DNA of 64,000 nt from Pseudomonadota bacterium. Lineage in GTDB: Bacteria > Pseudomonadota > Gammaproteobacteria > Burkholderiales > Rhodocyclaceae. A program made the translations under genes and the position numbers. Under the pieces are notes generated by a model. It searched no databases, was not told where the DNA came from, and saw nothing but the letters and a program-made list of their open reading frames with translations. Positions 55,550 through 63,290 of this stretch are shown here, piece by piece; within the stretch, counting starts at the first letter, position 1; each line of letters opens with the position of its first letter. The stretch lies in assembly GCA_026399515.1 (NCBI GenBank), contig JAPLQT010000134.1, positions 1 to 64,000 on the forward strand, given 5' to 3'.

Positions 55550-55804
55550 GAAAGTTCCATAACTGCTGACGTTGATTGGCGATGATCTCTTGCCACAGGC
55601 GCCATTTGATGAAGCCGTTTGGGCGATGGTTTACCTTCGTAGCGTCAGATTATACGAAAACGAACGCAGAACTGGGCTGCCCGTAAATGGCGGCGGTGAA
55701 GCAAACTCGCAAGTTACCGCGCTTGCCGGCAAGCACCCTGTGGGGATGGTCCGCTGTAGCGAGGCAACAGTCAGATGCTCGCCTATACACTGCCCTGGCG
55801 CGGC

Positions 55805-56266
55805 TCAGCGCGCTGATGCGCGGCGCCTGAAATGTTGCCTGCCCGTCATGGAGCAAACGACCTCGTCCCGTTGGTTGAGTACGTCCCAACGGAATTTTAC
55901 AGTACCTCGGGTCAGGTCCTTCTGCGATGGCGTTTGCTCGAGTACCTTCGCATGCAGCCTTAGTGCGTCGCCGGGACGCACAGGTTTCAACCAGCGCAGT
56001 TCATCGAGCCCGGGGGATCCGATACATGATGTCTGGAGCAGGTAGCCGTCGCACATGAGCCGCATCGCTACGCTACAGGTCTGCCAGCCGCTGGCAATGA
56101 GTCCACCAAAGGGCGAGGACTTCGCTGTCTCTTCGTCGGTATGATATGTTTGTGGATCATACTCGTGCGCAAATGTCGTGATCTGTTCTGCCGAAAGCGT
56201 TCGCGTCGGCGATTCATACTCCCAGTCTGGCACGAAGTCTTCCCAAAAATACTTGATTGTGGTCAT
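55805..56266 (-). CDS. MaoC-like dehydratase
   Basis: A 153-residue hot-dog fold protein: MTTIKYFWEDFVPDWEYESP, then FAHEYDPQTYHTDEETAKSS and FGGLIASGWQTCSVAMRLM. The D-P-x-x-Y-H and G-x-x-A-x-G-W-x-T features match the (R)-enoyl-CoA hydratase/MaoC group. The ATG at 56266 was chosen over a long unsupported N-terminal extension. Confidence 0.88.
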   Translation of the reverse strand: MTTIKYFWEDFVPDWEYESPTRTLSAEQITTFAHEYDPQTYHTDEETAKSSPFGGLIASGWQTCSVAMRLMCDGYLLQTSCIGSPGLDELRWLKPVRPGDALRLHAKVLEQTPSQKDLTRGTVKFRWDVLNQRDEVVCSMTGRQHFRRRASAR

Positions 56267-56745
56267 CGTCGGGGCTCGCAAGCTTGGCTGGTGATTCAAC
56301 CTGAAAAGAATCGTCGCAGTGAAGAGCGACGCAGTAATTATATGCGAACGCCGGTTTGCCGGTCCGGCAAGCCGGCTCGCGTTAGCGCGGCATGCCACAG
56401 TTCTGGTTGCGTATCACGCTTTGGCAATCGAGGGGCGCGTTCTGATGGGGCTATTTACTTTAACCTTTTGTCATGAGGAAGTTTTAGCCTCGGAACCCGA
56501 CGCTTGGGGACATCAGTTTTCTAATCTCTGTGGGACCAGTATTTGCCCTACCCGACTGTCATCAGACGATCGAAGCCGACTTTGCATAATGGCCGAACTG
56601 GGACGCGTAAGGGATCGCGGCCGTCGACCAGCAATCGGGCATCACCTGCAACGAGCGTAGTGACTGGTCTACGTTATGGTCGCGCGCGAAGGATGGGGGA
56701 TAAGGAACTGAGAGCCGTCGCTTAGGGGTATTGATGGCGCGCCGC
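56267..56745. other. Intergenic, no gene seen
   Basis: Overlapping short frames only. No RNA gene, terminator or repeat that I can identify. Confidence 0.45.
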
Positions 56746-57411
56746 TCAGAAAGGCGGAGGGCAGTCAAGGCACAGCGGCGCGCCCGTTTCGGGATTACCG
56801 AGTTCGATCTGGCAGGCGTGCAGCATGAGGCGCTCCGCTTTGGCGCAGGATGCCGGCGTGCCGTAGAAGTCGTCGCCGAGGATGGGATGGCCCATCGCTT
56901 CCATGTGCACTCGTAATTGGTGCGAACGCCCGGTGATGGGCTCGAGCTCGATGCGCGACACCGCGCAGGAAGTGCCGATGTCGAGTACGCGATAGCGGGT
57001 CAGGCTCGGCCGGCCCATGGCATGATCGACTTTCTGCTTCGGACGGTTGGTCAAATCGACACTGATGGGCAACTCAATTTCGCCCGTGGCGGCAGCCGTC
57101 CAGTGCCCGTCGACCAAGGCCTGGTAGCGCTTGCGCACCTTGCGCTCCTGGAACAGGATGCTGAGTTCGCGCTGCGCCTTAGCGCCGCGCCCCATGACGA
57201 CAATGCCCGAAGTGCCCATGTCCAGGCGATGAACGATCAGGGCGTCGGGAAACTCGGCCTGCACCCGGCGCGACAGGCAGTCCTCCTTGCCGGCGCCGCG
57301 CCCCGGCACGCTCAGCAACCCGCTGGGTTTGTTGATAACGATCAGCTGCTCCGAGAGATAGAGGAGGGAGAGCCCGCGGTGCGCAGGCGGATGGTAGGGA
57401 GTGGATGCCAT
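56746..57411 (-). CDS. RluA-family pseudouridine synthase
   Basis: A 221-residue enzyme that isomerises uridine in rRNA or tRNA. The catalytic Asp lies in LIVHRLDMGTSGIVVMGR; supporting segments are LIVINKPSGLLSVPGRGAGK and LEPITGRSHQLRVHMEAMGH. There is no S4 domain, as in RluA/TruC-type members. It is a chromosomal-type gene, suggesting that at least part of this stretch came from or belongs to the chromosome. Confidence 0.93.
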   Translation of the reverse strand: MASTPYHPPAHRGLSLLYLSEQLIVINKPSGLLSVPGRGAGKEDCLSRRVQAEFPDALIVHRLDMGTSGIVVMGRGAKAQRELSILFQERKVRKRYQALVDGHWTAAATGEIELPISVDLTNRPKQKVDHAMGRPSLTRYRVLDIGTSCAVSRIELEPITGRSHQLRVHMEAMGHPILGDDFYGTPASCAKAERLMLHACQIELGNPETGAPLCLDCPPPF

Positions 57412-57583
57412 GCAGCGGATTGTCTCATTGAGACGCTACTCGCAGCATCCCCGAGGCGCCCGGTTCGTTTTTTCACCGCCCCCACCAACCACAACGCTTT
57501 CGACGCTACCAGCGGCGGCAACGTGCTGGTTCCGCCATCTCACCAGCGTCTACATAGTCGAACCAGAGAGGTTAGGCTGCTGG

Positions 57584-58639
57584 TCAGCGTATGTGGGAAT
57601 CGGCTTTCGTCTTCGCCATCGCGTTCAAGTCGTCCTCGAAATGCTTGACGGCGATCAGATAGCTCTTTAGATCCTGACTCGAGAACTCTGGCGGCGTCCT
57701 GGGTACTGCCACAAAGGAAAGCTTGTTCGGCTCGGCCGATCTGTCGGTTGCTCGAGCCCGTTCCAACTTCATTTTCCCAAGGAAGACGTCGCAATCGTCT
57801 CGGTCTGCATGAGCGGAAAAGTACTGATAGAGAAGGGTCGCCTTTATCTGCTCAATGTCAGCAAATACTGTTTCCGGCACCTTTGAGCTGAAAAGAGCCA
57901 GAGTCTTGTCGACTGTTTGATTCCCCAATCGAATCTCCGCACAGACGTCGAATCCAAGTGATTTTGCGGCTTCTTCAGGATAAGTGATTACGCCCGGCAT
58001 ACCGTGCATCATGTCTTGCCTGGAAGCGCTATGAAGCATGAATTCGTCTAGCATCAACTCGTATGGGAGGACCGGCAGATAGCTGCCGCCAAGCGCAGCT
58101 TCATATGTAGAGTCGAGCGCTCCACGAAACCTCGCAGCCGCAAGTGAAAATTTCTGAGCAGCGAGCCTAACCGATGGCAGGTCCCAACTTTCCTTGCGCT
58201 GGTCGCTGACTCGCTTGGTCACAAGCGCCAGGGGGCGAGGTAGCGAAGACGAGTAGGCGCCTATGACCGCGGCCGAAAACCTCTCTCGTGACTTCTTCTT
58301 TTCGTCGGGACTTGTTTGTTCCTCTTGGATAGCACGGCAATTCCACGACATCAGGGTCAGCAGCACCCGCGACTTGTTTGCGTCGGGGAAGTCCGCCAAC
58401 AGCTTCTTGGTCTCGGTGCGCAAATTCGCGTCGATCTCGCCACTTGCGAGCTTCCGCAGACCCGTTACACCAATTTTTCCGCCCACGTCAAAGTCAGACA
58501 CATCAACCTGGGGATACGAATTGCACTCAATCGGTCTTTTTGGATTCACCGAACTTGATTCGGCCTTGGATCCAGCCGAAAATACCATCGACGCAAGCGC
58601 CAAAACAGCGATTACCACCATCCCCTTGGTCTTCCACAT
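57584..58639 (-). CDS. Exported hypothetical protein
   Basis: A 351-residue protein with signal peptide MWKTKGMVVIAVLALASMVF then SAGSKA. The mature part is largely helical with few cysteines. No domain recognised. It is followed at 400 bp by chromosomal-type genes on the same strand. Confidence 0.65.
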   Translation of the reverse strand: MWKTKGMVVIAVLALASMVFSAGSKAESSSVNPKRPIECNSYPQVDVSDFDVGGKIGVTGLRKLASGEIDANLRTETKKLLADFPDANKSRVLLTLMSWNCRAIQEEQTSPDEKKKSRERFSAAVIGAYSSSLPRPLALVTKRVSDQRKESWDLPSVRLAAQKFSLAAARFRGALDSTYEAALGGSYLPVLPYELMLDEFMLHSASRQDMMHGMPGVITYPEEAAKSLGFDVCAEIRLGNQTVDKTLALFSSKVPETVFADIEQIKATLLYQYFSAHADRDDCDVFLGKMKLERARATDRSAEPNKLSFVAVPRTPPEFSSQDLKSYLIAVKHFEDDLNAMAKTKADSHIR

Positions 58640-58719
58640 GTTTTCTCCATAACCATCTTAAAACCATTTAGGCAATCACCGGCGTTGCCGGTCTGCTCTT
58701 ATTCATATAGCTGCGCGAA

Positions 58720-59115
58720 CTATTTTCCGGCAAAGATTGCAGCCAGCAAACCAATGATCGCTGCGCCGCCAAGGAATGCGAGTCCTTCTTCGTCGATACC
58801 GCTTGGGCTAGCCCGCTGCGGCGTCACCTGAACACCCTGCTGGATGAGCGTCTGAACACCCTGGTCAGCAATCCGCAGTATCTCGCTCGGCGCTACCCCA
58901 AGTTCTCTCGCTACGAACCCGAGTTGCTCGACGGTAATGGGAATAGTGCCATTCTCAATTCGTGACCACGTCGGCTGGCCAATGCCGACGGCGCGGGCCA
59001 TGCTGGCCTGATCGAGTTGCCGCTGAGTACGAAGGTGCTTGAGGACACTGCCGACGATCGATGGATAACTGACGGCCGGTCGCACGGCTGGTGTTGACGT
59101 ATGCGTGTAATGCAT
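58720..59115 (-). CDS. Membrane-anchored XRE regulator
   Basis: A 131-residue protein: helix-turn-helix LKHLRTQRQLDQASMARAVG, then IGQPTWSRIENGTIPIT (about residues 28-65), a linker, and a C-terminal hydrophobic Gly/Ala helix GLAFLGGAAIIGLLAAIFAGK. A DNA-binding domain tethered to the membrane suggests sensing of envelope state. It is divergent from the LRAT-like gene across a 62-bp AT-rich gap. Confidence 0.8.
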   Translation of the reverse strand: MHYTHTSTPAVRPAVSYPSIVGSVLKHLRTQRQLDQASMARAVGIGQPTWSRIENGTIPITVEQLGFVARELGVAPSEILRIADQGVQTLIQQGVQVTPQRASPSGIDEEGLAFLGGAAIIGLLAAIFAGK

Positions 59116-59177
59116 ATACTATTTGTTGAGAATAATGTTTTATTTCGTATAACCCATGATACTTGAAAGGAGCTTCA

Positions 59178-59564
59178 ATGGTGACGCTCGCCCCAGGCTA
59201 CACAATCGGCGTTCAAGTCGGCCCGATAACTCACGTCGGGATCGTCTCCGATAAATATGCTAATGGCGTTCCAATGGTTATCTCGAATTCTCGACGTACA
59301 GGCGGGGTAGCCGAAGAACCCTTGAACATTTTCCAGGGTGGGTACGCGCTCGTTGATATTGCGCAGGCGACCGCCTCAATGCCGGTTTGGCAGGTTCTTC
59401 TTCGTGCTCGCTCGATGATCGGTTCGCGATGGAATCTGTTTTCCTGGAACTGCGAACATTTTGTCAATTGGGCATATGGCTTTGAGGCGAAGAGTCGGCA
59501 ACTTGACCAGGCATCGGCGTTCGCTGGAGTCGCCTTATTGCTCGTAGGCCTCGCACGAGCATAG
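59178..59564 (+). CDS. LRAT/NlpC-like papain-fold protein
   Basis: A 128-residue protein of the lecithin:retinol acyltransferase-like group. Catalytic His is in GPITHVGIVSD and Cys in FSWNCEHFVNWAYG, with a C-terminal hydrophobic helix (AFAGVALLLVGLARA). Members act as acyltransferases, deamidases or peptidases at membranes. The start at 59178 has AAGGAG seven bases upstream. Confidence 0.85.
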   Translation: MVTLAPGYTIGVQVGPITHVGIVSDKYANGVPMVISNSRRTGGVAEEPLNIFQGGYALVDIAQATASMPVWQVLLRARSMIGSRWNLFSWNCEHFVNWAYGFEAKSRQLDQASAFAGVALLLVGLARA

Positions 59565-59599
59565 CTTTCGTTTAGCAAGGCCTAGAAGGAAGCGCATAC

Positions 59600-59923
59600 T
59601 TACGCCGCCTTGATCGTATGAACCTCAAACGCTACTTTTAGCCAATGGCGCACGGCACCGAAAATCGCCGCCAAGTTGTCCATGCTTGGATTGCCTTTGG
59701 GAGAAAGCATCCGATGCAGGCTCTTGCTCGGTTTTTCGGTTACCTCGGCAAGTTGCTCAAATCCGATGGTGGCGTTGACGAGATCACGGAGAATGAGACG
59801 AGCCGTCTCGGGTTCTCCGCTCAGAAACAGAGTGGCGGCTTCATCAAGAAGCGCGGTGGCAAACTGGGGATCGCGCTCAACGCGCTCGACGACGGTTTGC
59901 TTGAAGTTGCGAGTCAGTGCCAT
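59600..59923 (-). CDS. higA: HigA-like antitoxin
   Basis: A 107-residue protein with helix-turn-helix region LAEVTEKPSKSLHRMLSPKG, then NPSMDNLAAIFGAVRHWLKV, typical of addiction-module antidotes. It starts 4 bp after the HigB-like toxin, giving the toxin-first order usual for higBA. Confidence 0.85.
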   Translation of the reverse strand: MALTRNFKQTVVERVERDPQFATALLDEAATLFLSGEPETARLILRDLVNATIGFEQLAEVTEKPSKSLHRMLSPKGNPSMDNLAAIFGAVRHWLKVAFEVHTIKAA

Positions 59924-59927
59924 GTGA

Positions 59928-60284
59928 TCACCGTTTTCCTTTCTTCGCTGCGGCCAGGGCCTTCTTTCTATCCTTGTACTCGGCGTGCAACGCCTTGGCC
60001 TGGTCAATGTCTTTTTGCTGGCCGCGTTTCGTGCCACCACCAAACAGGATGATGAGCGTTTCGCCATCTTTCGCCAGATAGATGCGGTACCCCGGTCCCC
60101 AGTCAATGACGTACTCGCCGATCCCGGCAAACCACTTCACGCTTGAAGTATTGCCAAGCTCCAGTCGCAACTTGGCTGTCACCACCTTTGCCGCAGCCTG
60201 AGCATCCAGGCTATCGAACCACGTCTTGTAGGGATTCGAGCCGTCCGTGGGCAGGTATTCCTCAACCGTGATTTTCATATTCAT
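59928..60284 (-). CDS. higB: HigB/RelE-like toxin
   Basis: A 118-residue toxin of the RelE/ParE fold: YKTWFDSLDAQAAAKVVTAK, WGPGYRIYLAKDGETLIILF, then GGGTKRGQQKDIDQAKAL. The basic residues around GTKRGQQ fit RNA cleavage on the ribosome. An inverted repeat lies directly upstream. Confidence 0.87.
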   Translation of the reverse strand: MNMKITVEEYLPTDGSNPYKTWFDSLDAQAAAKVVTAKLRLELGNTSSVKWFAGIGEYVIDWGPGYRIYLAKDGETLIILFGGGTKRGQQKDIDQAKALHAEYKDRKKALAAAKKGKR

Positions 60285-60287
60285 ATA

Positions 60288-60303
60288 GTAACGTATTAGT
60301 TAC
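60288..60303. promoter_or_regulatory. Candidate higBA operator
   Basis: GTAAC-GTATTA-GTTAC, 5-bp inverted arms immediately upstream of the higB start; likely autoregulatory site. From here to 60527 no gene is convincing. Confidence 0.5.
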
Positions 60304-60527
60304 CAATAGACAAGGCAAACCGGACGGTTTTCTGGCCGACATCGAAACGTTCGCCGCCGCCTTCGAGAGATCGAAGTCCGCGGTCAAAGAAGTTGAAAAG
60401 CGCCGCACGGCGAAAATCCCGGAGGCCAAATAACCCACTCACCCGGAAAAACCGAGTCGACGACCGCAAGTATTTCCACTGAACTCCGGAAACCAGCAAA
60501 GCCACCGAGCGCAGTTCACTATGGCAG

Positions 60528-60851
60528 TTATGCGATCATCCCTAAGGTCATGCTACCGCCCGATTCAAGGTCAAGGCTATCGAGAGAATTGCCGGTCCCA
60601 ACATCTTTACCCGGACCGGAGGCAGGTGCCAGCTCTTTCCTCGCCTTTTGCGTCGCCGGTCCGACTTGTACTGGTTCTTGAGATGTCCCCCCAGCAATCA
60701 ACCCATCGGATAAGGCACCCCGACGCAAGAAATAGCAAACGCGCCTCGCACGCCCTGTCCCCGTTCGCGAACTCAAATCTTTGAACAACTCCGGATCCTC
60801 GTCTTCATAGACGGTACAGGTCAGTCGAACAGATCTCCTTTCTGAAGACAA
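60528..60851 (-). CDS. ParR/StbB-like partition adaptor candidate
   Basis: A 107-residue protein, 35 bp after the ParM-like gene. The N-terminal segment RRSVRLTCTVYEDEDPELFK, then RARRVCYFLRRGAL is compatible with a ribbon-helix-helix DNA-binding fold; the C-terminus is polar and disordered. In type II partition the adaptor binds the centromere and caps ParM filaments. Assignment is mainly from position. Confidence 0.55.
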   Translation of the reverse strand: MSSERRSVRLTCTVYEDEDPELFKDLSSRTGTGRARRVCYFLRRGALSDGLIAGGTSQEPVQVGPATQKARKELAPASGPGKDVGTGNSLDSLDLESGGSMTLGMIA

Positions 60852-60886
60852 TCCAATCCCCTTTCTAAGTATTGTCCGTAGGCAGG

Positions 60887-61930
60887 TTAAGCAGCAACGC
60901 CGGATACGGCCCTGGATAGTGACCTGGCAAGCGATTCCCCGACCATATGAAATCCGCGCACGTTTCCCATGGCCGAATCATCGAGAAGGATAAGGTTGTG
61001 ATTTGGGAACTTTTGGCTAATCGCCTGCCGGTAGAAGGGTGCACCCCCTCCCGTAAGGATGATCAAGTCGATGTCGGCGGCATCCTGAAGAGCACTCTTC
61101 AGCTTATCCGCAGCATCCCGGATGACGGATTCCCCCATCTTCTGCGCCGCATCGAGTTTCACCGGTTTCCCGTACATGGTGAATTTCGAACCGGTCATTA
61201 GGGCCGCGTCGATGCGCCGCATGATGGAAGATTCAGTTGCGGTCGAATCGATGGTTTTGATGACCTCCTTGGCCATGGCGTTGATAACCGACGACATGCC
61301 GCGCATCGCCGCGCCGTATTGCCGGGTGCTTTTGCCATGACAGACGAGCCAGTCAAAAGTGTTGTAGCCAACATCCACCACCAGGGCGACCGGATAGCTC
61401 GTGCCGGGTTTGGAAGAAGAGATGTGTTTCATATACGACCCAAACGGCTGCGGATATATCTCGCATCGCCGAACTTCAATCGTCTTGCCGCTTGAATTGA
61501 TGGTGTGGGGGCCAGTGAACTGGTCGGCGAGAGTGTTCTTGTACTTGGTAAAGGTGTTCAACGGCAGTCCGAGGATGAGGATGTCGATGAAGCTATCAGG
61601 GATATCCTGGGCAATGTAGTTCAAGGCCCCATAGAGGCGCGCCCGGTAGGCGTCTGAAATTGCAAAGTTGAGGTCCATCACGGTCCCCTCGAAATTCGGA
61701 TCGATAGCCGCCATAACTTCCTTGCCGACCTCATATTGACGGTCTTCAATGCCGACGAAAAAGGTGTTGCGCTTCTTCAGGAAGCTGGCATTGATGTTCA
61801 TGTGAGATGTGTATGGCGGAGACAGCGACGGGAACCGGTCGCATAGCACCTCACCATTGGCGCCCGAACCTAGAGAATATTTCACATGTCCGTAGCCAAC
61901 ATCCACCGCGCGCACAATCATCTTCTTCAT
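60887..61930 (-). CDS. parM: ParM/StbA-like actin-type segregation ATPase
   Basis: A 347-residue actin-fold protein. The phosphate-1 loop is VRAVDVGYGHVKYSLGSG at the N-terminus; the phosphate-2 and connecting regions are VALVVDVGYNTFDWLVCHG; the adenosine region is DLIILTGGGAPFYRQAI. These place it with plasmid ParM/Alp proteins rather than MreB. It should polymerise to push replicated plasmids apart. The ATG at 61930 was chosen over 61972 because MKKMIVRAVDVGYG fits family starts. It strongly suggests a plasmid or a plasmid-derived element. Confidence 0.87.
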   Translation of the reverse strand: MKKMIVRAVDVGYGHVKYSLGSGANGEVLCDRFPSLSPPYTSHMNINASFLKKRNTFFVGIEDRQYEVGKEVMAAIDPNFEGTVMDLNFAISDAYRARLYGALNYIAQDIPDSFIDILILGLPLNTFTKYKNTLADQFTGPHTINSSGKTIEVRRCEIYPQPFGSYMKHISSSKPGTSYPVALVVDVGYNTFDWLVCHGKSTRQYGAAMRGMSSVINAMAKEVIKTIDSTATESSIMRRIDAALMTGSKFTMYGKPVKLDAAQKMGESVIRDAADKLKSALQDAADIDLIILTGGGAPFYRQAISQKFPNHNLILLDDSAMGNVRGFHMVGESLARSLSRAVSGVAA

Positions 61931-62056
61931 TGCATCCCCCAAGGCCACCAAAAGTTGATCGTATTTTGGCAAATTAAACCCAGTGAGACTGCCTTAATTC
62001 CCCTCGAAATCGAGGCAGATGGAGCGGAAATGGATTCAACGCCGCCTGAGCGTGCT

Positions 62057-62161
62057 CAACGAGCGCTGGTTGCGCGCTGAGGCAGCACGCTTGGACCTAC
62101 CCTCCATCGGAAATCGCACCAGCGCGTGCTGGTTGCGCGCTCGTTGCGCGCTGTGGCAGCA
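62057..62161. repeat. Centromere-like repeat cluster upstream of parM
   Basis: GCTGGTTGCGCGCT occurs at 62065-62078 and 62128-62141, with a third partial copy GTTGCGCGCT at 62143-62152. GAGGCAGCA/GTGGCAGCA follows each block. CAACGAGCGC (62057-62066) is inverted at 62137-62146. Position just upstream of parM matches parC of plasmid R1-type partition loci. Confidence 0.6.
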
Positions 62162-62350
62162 CTCTCGTCCGCTGTTGCCGCTGATTTTCGGGAAAAAGCT
62201 TGATGTTTCCAGCAAGCAAAAACTCACCTAAGTTGCACTGACGGAATAAGTGACGGAACGAGACAGTTATGGAACGCCGCGTTTGGATTAGTTTTGCGAC
62301 CGATTACGAAACTAATAGAACCCAGGATGCAAAGTTCCGTAAAAGTGAAT

Positions 62351-62379
62351 TTGCTTTTTTTAAAAAAAGGTGTTCTAAT
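62351..62379 (+). promoter_or_regulatory. Candidate promoter before the hairpin RNA
   Basis: TTGCTT (62351-62356), 17-bp spacer, TCTAAT (62374-62379). The spacer contains the palindrome CTTTTTTT/AAAAAAAG (62354-62369). Start would fall near 62386, just before the structured segment. Confidence 0.4.
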
Positions 62380-62420
62380 TTTGCTAGCATTCGCACGAAG
62401 GTGCAGGGTATGTGAGCCCA

Positions 62421-62522
62421 CCGAAAGGAAAGATCACGCCGTCTCGGGTCGAGCACCCGACACCTGGAGTTCGCTCCAGTATCACCGCCGAAAGGCACCC
62501 TAAGTGGGGACGCGTTCCCACC
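62421..62522 (+). ncRNA. Candidate structured RNA of consecutive hairpins
   Basis: Within 100 nt: CC-GAAA-GG; TCGGGT-cgagc-ACCCGA (62444-62460); CTGGAG-TTCG-CTCCAG (62464-62479); GCC-GAAA-GGC (62487-62496); GTGGGGA-cgcg-TTCCCAC (62504-62521). UUCG and GAAA tetraloops are RNA-stabilising loops, so the structure is likely selected at RNA level. A further hairpin CCTGTTT/AAACAGG (62524-62548) follows. It matches no RNA family I can recall; the strand is assumed from the tetraloops. Confidence 0.55.
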
Positions 62523-62812
62523 ACCTGTTTGGAAATATTCAAAACAGGACTCAGATCGATAGATCGAAACAAAGCAGGCTGAGGACCTTTGTCGTCCCGA
62601 GTTTCTATCTGTCACCAAATTAGAAAAGATCCACTCCTACTTGAGCCACTATGATGTGACTCAGTTTGACGTCGCCCCCGCCCCCCATAGCGAGCCAGCG
62701 CGTTAGATCAAAACAGGAACCGGGCAGCGTTAAGCAGCTGCATAAAATCCTGGCGGACCGGCCCCGATCTTTTCACCCAGAACCTGCATGTCACTGTGAT
62801 GTGATGTGTGAG

Positions 62813-62833
62813 CGACAACAAGTGTTGTTGTCG
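62813..62833. repeat. 9-bp hairpin, possible terminator or binding site
   Basis: CGACAACAA-GTG-TTGTTGTCG, perfect 9-bp arms with a 3-nt loop. It is preceded by TGTGATGTGATGTGTG tandem repeats. No T-tract follows. Confidence 0.5.
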
Positions 62834-63092
62834 TGGTTAGAGGATGTGCCATGTGTCTATGAGACCCTGGCGCATGAGTTCGTTTAAGAGGCGAACCTCC
62901 ACTTCCCAGCAGAAATGCCGGGCTGTAGGACCCACCCTGTTTCATCTCTCTTACCACCCCACGCTACCGCCAAACTGAATTCTAATCATCTGCGGATCTC
63001 GACCGCTCAGTCGAGGCCAACCCATTGTGATACGTCTGCCCTGCCACGATTGAATGCGTCGTGCCCATGGTGTGACGTCCATAGGAGTTGCC

Positions 63093-63290
63093 ATGAAGTG
63101 CAATGTTGTCCCCCTTAAGCCGCAGTTCCAAAGCCACATCCACGCGCATCAGCAACCGACGCCCGCCGACGTCGGGGCCTCGTCACGCCCGTTTCAAGTG
63201 ATTGTCCATGAGTCCCCAGGTGACAACTGGGTGGAAATCCTTCCACCCAGGAGAGTAAATGAACCATTCTTGAAGGAGGTAACCCTATGA
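63093..63290 (+). CDS. Small protein coupled to the right-hand integrase
   Basis: A 65-residue protein: MKCNVVPLKPQFQSHIHAHQ and ending ILPPRRVNEPFLKEVTL. AGGAG precedes its ATG, and its stop overlaps the integrase start (ATGA) with GAAGGAGGT inside its 3' end. Possibly a recombination directionality factor or a translational leader; unrecognised. Confidence 0.6.
   Translation: MKCNVVPLKPQFQSHIHAHQQPTPADVGASSRPFQVIVHESPGDNWVEILPPRRVNEPFLKEVTL

Larger units (their letters stand above)
61931..63092. other. Structured non-coding region between parM and the right-hand integrase operon
   Basis: About 1.16 kb without a credible gene. It contains GC-rich direct and inverted repeats (62057-62161), an A/T palindrome and promoter-like boxes (62351-62379), a run of RNA-like hairpins (62421-62548) and a long hairpin (62813-62833). 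A centromere, an origin or a regulatory RNA could be housed here. Confidence 0.6.
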
